Source: Flavobacteriales bacterium (GTDB taxonomy: Bacteria; Bacteroidota; Bacteroidia; Flavobacteriales_E; Vicingaceae). From it: a stretch of 5,385 bases of DNA. The position numbers and the translations under genes were made by a program. The stretch's first letter is position 1, and each line of letters opens with the position of its first letter. A model generated the notes under the pieces. It ran no database searches. It saw nothing but the letters and a program-made list of their open reading frames with translations, and was not told where the DNA came from. Below, piece by piece: positions 5,185 through 5,385 of the stretch. The stretch is from assembly GCA_016763135.1 (NCBI GenBank), contig JAESUI010000104.1, positions 1-5,385 on the forward strand, written 5' to 3'.

Positions 5185-5385
5185 TTAAATCTCTACTTTT
5201 TTCCAATTACCCCATTTTAGGTAAGCAAAAGATAATAACCCGAGTAAGCCAAAATAAATAAATTCAGAACACCATACTATTGGTAAAGATGCTTTTAACT
5301 CAATTGCAATGTATATGTAGCAACTAAATATATTGATATAGTTATCACTTCAATTAATAAAGATGTTTTAGTATTACCTGTTCCG
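5185..5385 (-). pseudogene. C-terminal end of a MATE family efflux transporter, frameshifted
   Basis: Two - strand frames together encode a typical MATE C-terminus. From 5384 downward one frame reads GTGNTKTSLLIEVITISIYL, then VATYT, and soon stops (TAA 5297-5295). A second frame from about 5310 reads AIELKASLPIVWCSEFIYF, then GLLGLLSFAYLKW and GNWKKVEI, stopping at 5187-5185. MATE proteins (Na+- or H+-coupled multidrug efflux, inner membrane) of Bacteroidota end this way: G-T/S-G-x-T-K, a transmembrane helix, a short loop with VW-x-x-E, and the final helix ending in YLK-x-x-x-W. A single missing base at about 5308-5320 would join the frames. Both sides still look fully coding, so it is either a recent mutation or a sequencing error. 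The rest of the gene lies beyond the window. The family call rests on memory of related proteins, not a search. Confidence 0.65.

Overview
The window looks like a chromosomal segment of a marine or soil Bacteroidota, most likely a member of the Flavobacteriia. Three things point there: strongly AT-rich DNA, a large secreted protein ending in a type IX secretion (T9SS) type A sorting domain, and a C-terminal periplasmic-binding-fold fragment of the kind found in Bacteroidota LysM/PBP1 proteins. No RNA gene, CRISPR array, transposase or integrase is visible.

Left part (1-1076, + strand): a gene that enters from outside the window encodes the C-terminal lobe of a periplasmic-binding-protein-like protein. 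It is followed, stop codon touching start codon, by a 129-residue protein carrying a compact LETM1-like motif. The two look translationally coupled. Centre (1193-3568, +): a 791-residue secreted beta-propeller protein of the choice-of-anchor B type, with two carboxypeptidase-regulatory-like modules, a jelly-roll-like module and a T9SS tail. It runs convergently into a small MerR-type regulator (3565-3885, -). The two stop codons overlap inside a perfect 12-bp palindrome. A good + strand intrinsic terminator for the secreted-protein gene lies inside the coding sequence of the MerR gene.

Right part (3886-5385): a hairpin-rich intergenic stretch, then an orphan 322-residue protein (4111-5079, -) of an uncharacterised family, then the frameshifted C-terminal end of a MATE-type multidrug efflux transporter (5185-5385, -). 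The orphan gene is tightly bracketed by two 55-nt elements. Each has an outer box (GTTTAAC or its complement) and an inner box (GTTATAAAC or its complement), with exactly 39 nt between the boxes. The outer boxes complement each other, and so do the inner boxes. This is the arrangement expected if a one-gene integron-type cassette had been inserted into an attC-like site. An unrelated inverted-repeat element remains possible. This is the most interesting observation in the window; the frameshift in the MATE gene is the second.
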